Source: Saccharothrix coeruleofusca (GTDB lineage Bacteria; Actinomycetota; Actinomycetes; Mycobacteriales; Pseudonocardiaceae). From it: DNA of 57,376 bases. The stretch spans positions 91,696 to 149,071 of the forward strand of contig NZ_BMRG01000003.1 of NCBI RefSeq assembly GCF_014648515.1. Reading direction: 5' to 3'. The notes under the pieces were generated by a model. It made no database searches and was not told the DNA's origin. It was given only the letters and a program-made list of their open reading frames with translations. How positions within the stretch are numbered: the first letter of the stretch is position 1; the number at the start of each line of letters is the position of its first letter. The position numbers were made by a program, and so were the translations under genes. Below, in pieces: positions 54,881 through 57,376 of the stretch.

Positions 54881-55024
54881 TCAGCGCTTCTTGAACTTGC
54901 GCAGCAGCTGCTGCGCCTTGGCCCGGTTTCGCGGGTCCTGGGCGGCGTACTTGACCTTTTCGGTAACCCGGCGTCCCTGAGGGCTGCGTGCGAACGCCGC
55001 GAGTTTGCTGAACAGCGATGCCAT
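54881..55024 (-). CDS. Small basic protein (47 aa), unknown function
   Basis: A 47-codon gene with a perfect AAGGAGGTAG ribosome site 4 nt before ATG 55024. The protein starts MASLFSKLAAFARSPQGRR and ends AKAQQLLRKFKKR; it is strongly basic and likely helical, with two amphipathic segments. Similar short proteins occur beside degV in other actinomycetes as far as I recall, without known role. It is convergent with the membrane-protein gene and 49 bp downstream of degV on the same strand. The strong ribosome site and good codon use make it a real gene. Confidence 0.8.
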   Translation of the reverse strand: MASLFSKLAAFARSPQGRRVTEKVKYAAQDPRNRAKAQQLLRKFKKR

Positions 55025-55073
55025 GACTACCTCCTTCCCCGTCCGCTCAACGCGCAAACCTGGCGAGGAGTTC

Positions 55074-55916
55074 CTAAACCGGCGAAACGGTCACCCCGAG
55101 CGCCCCAGGGCCGACGTGCGCGCCGATCGCGGTGCTCACCGGGGTCAGCAGCACCCGGCGCGCGCGGGGCAGCCGCTCGGTGAGCTGCTCCAGCACGGCC
55201 TGGGCCCGCTCGGCGGCGTCGAAGTGCTCCACGGCGATGTCCACCTGCTGCTCGCCCGCCCGCTTCACCGCGACGTCGACCAGCCTGCGCATCGCGCGCT
55301 CCGCGCCCACCACCCGCTCCAGCGGCGAGATCAGGCCCTTGGACACGGTCAGCAGCGGCTTCATCGACAGCGCCGAGCCCAGGAACGCCGCCGAGGCGCT
55401 GATCCGCCCGCCGCGCCGCAGGTACTCCAGGGTGTCGACGTAGATCAGCTCGGTGCTGCGGGCGGCGCTGTGCCGCGCCGCTGCCGCCACCTGCTCGGCG
55501 TCGCCGCCGATCTGCCCCACGGTCGCCGCGGCCACCACCGCGTAGCCCAGGCTCATCCCGCACGTGCCCGTGTCGACCACGTGCACGGGGATGCGCACCT
55601 GCGCCGCGCCCGCGCGGGCGGCTTCCGCGGTCCGCGAGAGCCCGGAGGACACGTGCAGCGACACGATCGCCTCCGCGCCCGCCGAGGCGGCCTCCTGGTA
55701 GGCCCAGAAGAACGCGCCGGGGTCGGGCGGGGTGGTGGCCACGTCCAGGCGCTGCCGCATGGCGTCGACCAGCTCGGGCACCGGGACGCGCGCTTCGTCG
55801 TCCACCCGGTCGCCGACGCGGACCTGGATCTGCACCACGACGATGCCCAGCTTCTCGACCAGCTGGTCGGGCAGGCACGCGGTGGAGTCGGTGATGATCG
55901 CAACTCGCCGGATCAT
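55074..55916 (-). CDS. DegV-family fatty-acid-binding protein
   Basis: A 280-aa DegV protein. Markers: VAIITDSTACLPDQLVEKLG (N-terminal), LHVSSGLSRTAEAARAGAAQ, VVDTGTCGMSLGYAVVAAA, and RRGGRISASAAFLGSALSMKP, the family's lipid-site signature. Such proteins bind fatty acids and in Firmicutes (FakB) present them to a kinase FakA; no fakA-like gene is in this window. It is in tandem with the small basic gene and divergent from etfB. ATG at 55916. Confidence 0.9.
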   Translation of the reverse strand: MIRRVAIITDSTACLPDQLVEKLGIVVVQIQVRVGDRVDDEARVPVPELVDAMRQRLDVATTPPDPGAFFWAYQEAASAGAEAIVSLHVSSGLSRTAEAARAGAAQVRIPVHVVDTGTCGMSLGYAVVAAATVGQIGGDAEQVAAAARHSAARSTELIYVDTLEYLRRGGRISASAAFLGSALSMKPLLTVSKGLISPLERVVGAERAMRRLVDVAVKRAGEQQVDIAVEHFDAAERAQAVLEQLTERLPRARRVLLTPVSTAIGAHVGPGALGVTVSPV

Positions 55917-56031
55917 GAGATCGAACCTAGCCGGATAGGGGGTGGGGGATGTTGGCCCCTAACGGCGTTCGGTGCAGCTCGGGCAGAGTTTCCCGTGAGC
56001 ATCGTCACGCGCGGGCGGTGCTTGCTGCGGC

Positions 56032-56059
56032 TTGCACCTGGGCTACTGGCGGGTAACAT
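56032..56059 (+). promoter_or_regulatory. etfBA promoter with overlapping operator
   Basis: TTGCAC (56032-56037) and TAACAT (56054-56059) are 16 nt apart, a good vegetative-type promoter. The spacer contains TACTGGCGGGTA (56044-56055), identical to the site at 53380-53391 and overlapping the -10. A repressor bound there would block RNA polymerase. The rest of the 274-bp region between degV and etfB shows nothing else. Confidence 0.6.
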
Positions 56060-56190
56060 CGGGGTGGTCGACACCACCGTGCCACCGCGGCGATGACGTG
56101 GCAGGGTCACGAACGACCCCGGCGGAACCCGTCCCACTCCCGCCGCCCCGTCACGCCGCAGCCCCGTCCGCAGGAGGTCGAAGAGGACCT

Positions 56191-56973
56191 ATGAACATTG
56201 TCGTCCTGGTCAAGCAGGTGCCTGACACCTGGTCCGAGCGCAAGCTCCGCGACACCGACCACACCCTCGACCGCGACGCCGCGGACGCCGTCCTCGACGA
56301 GATCAACGAGCGCGCGGTCGAAGAGGCGCTGCTGCTCCAGGAGGCGCACGGCGGCGAGGTCACCGTCGTCGCGATGGGCCCCGACCGCGCGACCGACGCC
56401 ATCCGCAAGGCGCTGTCCATGGGCGCGGACAAGGCCGTCCACGTCTCCGACGAGTCGCTGCACGGCTCCGACGCGCTGACCACCGCCAAGGTGCTGGCCA
56501 AGGCCATCGGCACGGTGGAGGGCTACGACCTGGTCATCGCGGGCAACGAGGCCACCGACGGCCGCGCGGGCGCGGTGCCCGCCATGCTGGCCGAGCTGCT
56601 GGGCCTGCCGCAGGTCACCCAGGTCCGCAAGGTCACCGTCGAGGGCACCACGGTCAAGGCCGAGCGCGAGACCGAGGAGGGCGTGGCGCACCTGGAGGCG
56701 AGCCTGCCCGCCGTCGTCAGCGTCACCGAGAAGATCAACGAGCCGCGCTACCCGTCCTTCAAGGGCATCATGGCGGCCAAGAAGAAGCCCGTGACCACGC
56801 TGACCATCTCCGACCTGGGCCTGGACGCGGCCGAGGTCGGCCTGGGCGCCGCGCGCAGCCAGGTGCTGGAGGCGGCCCCCAAGCCGCCGCGCAGCGCCGG
56901 TCAGCGCGTCGAGGACTCGGGTGACGGCGGCGTGAAGATCGCCGAGTACCTGGTCGGCCAGAAGCTCATTTGA
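56191..56973 (+). CDS. etfB: Electron transfer flavoprotein beta subunit
   Basis: A 260-aa EtfB/FixA that with EtfA carries electrons from acyl-CoA dehydrogenases to the respiratory chain. Family motifs: NIVVLVKQVPDTWSERKL, DEINERAVEEALLLQE, VVAMGPDRATDAIRKALSMGAD, and LVIAGNEATDGRAGAVPAML followed by the conserved EINEPRYPSFKGIMAAKKK region (here KINEPRYPSFKGIM). ATG at 56191 follows a GAAGAGGA site. etfA follows after 17 nt. It corresponds to Rv3029c in the same relative place as the Rv3030-Rv3032 cluster. Confidence 0.96.
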   Translation: MNIVVLVKQVPDTWSERKLRDTDHTLDRDAADAVLDEINERAVEEALLLQEAHGGEVTVVAMGPDRATDAIRKALSMGADKAVHVSDESLHGSDALTTAKVLAKAIGTVEGYDLVIAGNEATDGRAGAVPAMLAELLGLPQVTQVRKVTVEGTTVKAERETEEGVAHLEASLPAVVSVTEKINEPRYPSFKGIMAAKKKPVTTLTISDLGLDAAEVGLGAARSQVLEAAPKPPRSAGQRVEDSGDGGVKIAEYLVGQKLI

Positions 56974-56990
56974 GGGCGGGGAGGGAACAC

Positions 56991-57376
56991 ATGTCCGAGG
57001 TCCTGGTCCTCGTCGACCACGTCGACGGCGAGGTCAAGAAGGTCACCTATGAGCTGCTATCCGCCGCGCGCCGTCTCGGCGACCCGGCCGCGGTGGTGGT
57101 CGGATCGCCCGGCACCGCGGCGAAGGTGAGGGAGGCGCTGGGCCGCTACGGCGCGACCAAGGTCTACGCCGCCGAGTCCGACGACGCGGCCAACCTCCTG
57201 GTCACGCCGAAGGTGGACGCACTGGCCGCGCTCGCGGGCACCGCGTCCCCGGCGGCCGTGCTGGTCCCGGCCACCCTGGAGGGCAAGGAGGTCGCCGGTC
57301 GGCTGGCCGTGCGCCTGGGCTCCGGCCTGGTCTACGACGCCGTCGACCTCGACGGCGAGGGCGTGGCCACCCAGTC
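56991..57376 (+). CDS. etfA: Electron transfer flavoprotein alpha subunit (3' end off the window)
   Basis: The first 128 residues of EtfA/FixB are visible: MSEVLVLVDHVDGEVKKVTY, ELLSAARRLGDPAAVVVG, AALAGTASPAAVLVPATLEG and EVAGRLAVRLGSGLVYDAVD, all in the N-terminal domain. The FAD-binding C-terminal domain lies outside the window. ATG at 56991 follows GGGGAGGGAA. Cotranscribed with etfB. Confidence 0.94.
   Translation, partial: MSEVLVLVDHVDGEVKKVTYELLSAARRLGDPAAVVVGSPGTAAKVREALGRYGATKVYAAESDDAANLLVTPKVDALAALAGTASPAAVLVPATLEGKEVAGRLAVRLGSGLVYDAVDLDGEGVATQ

Overview
The window is chromosomal DNA of a very GC-rich actinomycete (roughly three quarters G+C by eye, many GTG starts, GTGA/ATGA stop-start overlaps). 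Gene content and order point to the Pseudonocardiaceae/Actinosynnema-Saccharothrix side of the Actinomycetia. Two long stretches match, from my memory of the map, two separate Mycobacterium tuberculosis blocks: mce-fadA4-ybbN-glgB-glgE-glgP (Rv1322A-Rv1328) on the left, and ABC ATPase-echA17-methyltransferases-hexapeptide acyltransferase-GT4-GH57-methyltransferase-etfB-etfA (Rv3041c-Rv3028c) on the right. No rRNA, tRNA, IS element, prophage or CRISPR array was seen.

Region by region: 1-4.8 kb holds a partial DivIVA-like coiled-coil gene and an acyl-CoA set (crotonyl-CoA carboxylase/reductase, methylmalonyl-CoA epimerase, thiolase, MeaB). 4.9-9.1 kb holds a membrane protein, an arylamine N-acetyltransferase, a flavin-oxidase-fold protein and a DevS/DevR-type two-component system. 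9.1-11.8 kb has a secreted TAP-type hydrolase and an unknown gene. 11.8-16.7 kb is a LacI-controlled sugar ABC importer operon with a mannose-6-phosphate isomerase. 17-19.3 kb is a drug-type ABC exporter and a DUF3817 protein. 19.3-25.7 kb has a phosphotransferase, MarR, a thiamine-binding-type protein, a YbbN-like protein and two HEMGH lipoproteins. 25.7-27.9 kb is a two-gene ParA/AlbA cassette of visibly lower GC. 28-43 kb is alpha-glucan metabolism (glgB, mak, treS, glgE, divergent glgP, glgX), interrupted by a cysteine dioxygenase/rhodanese operon with a leader peptide. 43-57.4 kb is the block resembling the mycobacterial methylglucose lipopolysaccharide (MGLP) locus, ending in etfBA.

How it fits together: TreS, Mak, GlgE and GlgB form the complete GlgE route from trehalose to branched glucan, with GlgP and GlgX for breakdown. 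A second glucan system (GT4, GH57 branching enzyme, methyltransferases, hexapeptide acyltransferase) is likely for methylated polysaccharide. The acyl-CoA genes (ccr, epimerase/thiolase, echA, etfBA) carry a shared palindrome TACY-N4-RGTA in their upstream regions, suggesting a common regulator.

The most novel signal is a family of intergenic repeats. A constant ~54-bp twin-hairpin module occurs six times at five loci, each in the sense orientation downstream of a stop codon, three of them starting within 1-3 nt of the stop. It is sometimes part of a ~177-bp mosaic with other conserved modules and 22-bp tandem repeats. Other points of interest are the DevS-like kinase missing the haem-ligand segment, the cysteine-type leader peptide, a LacI operator that moves the regulator's start codon, and a 47-aa basic gene.
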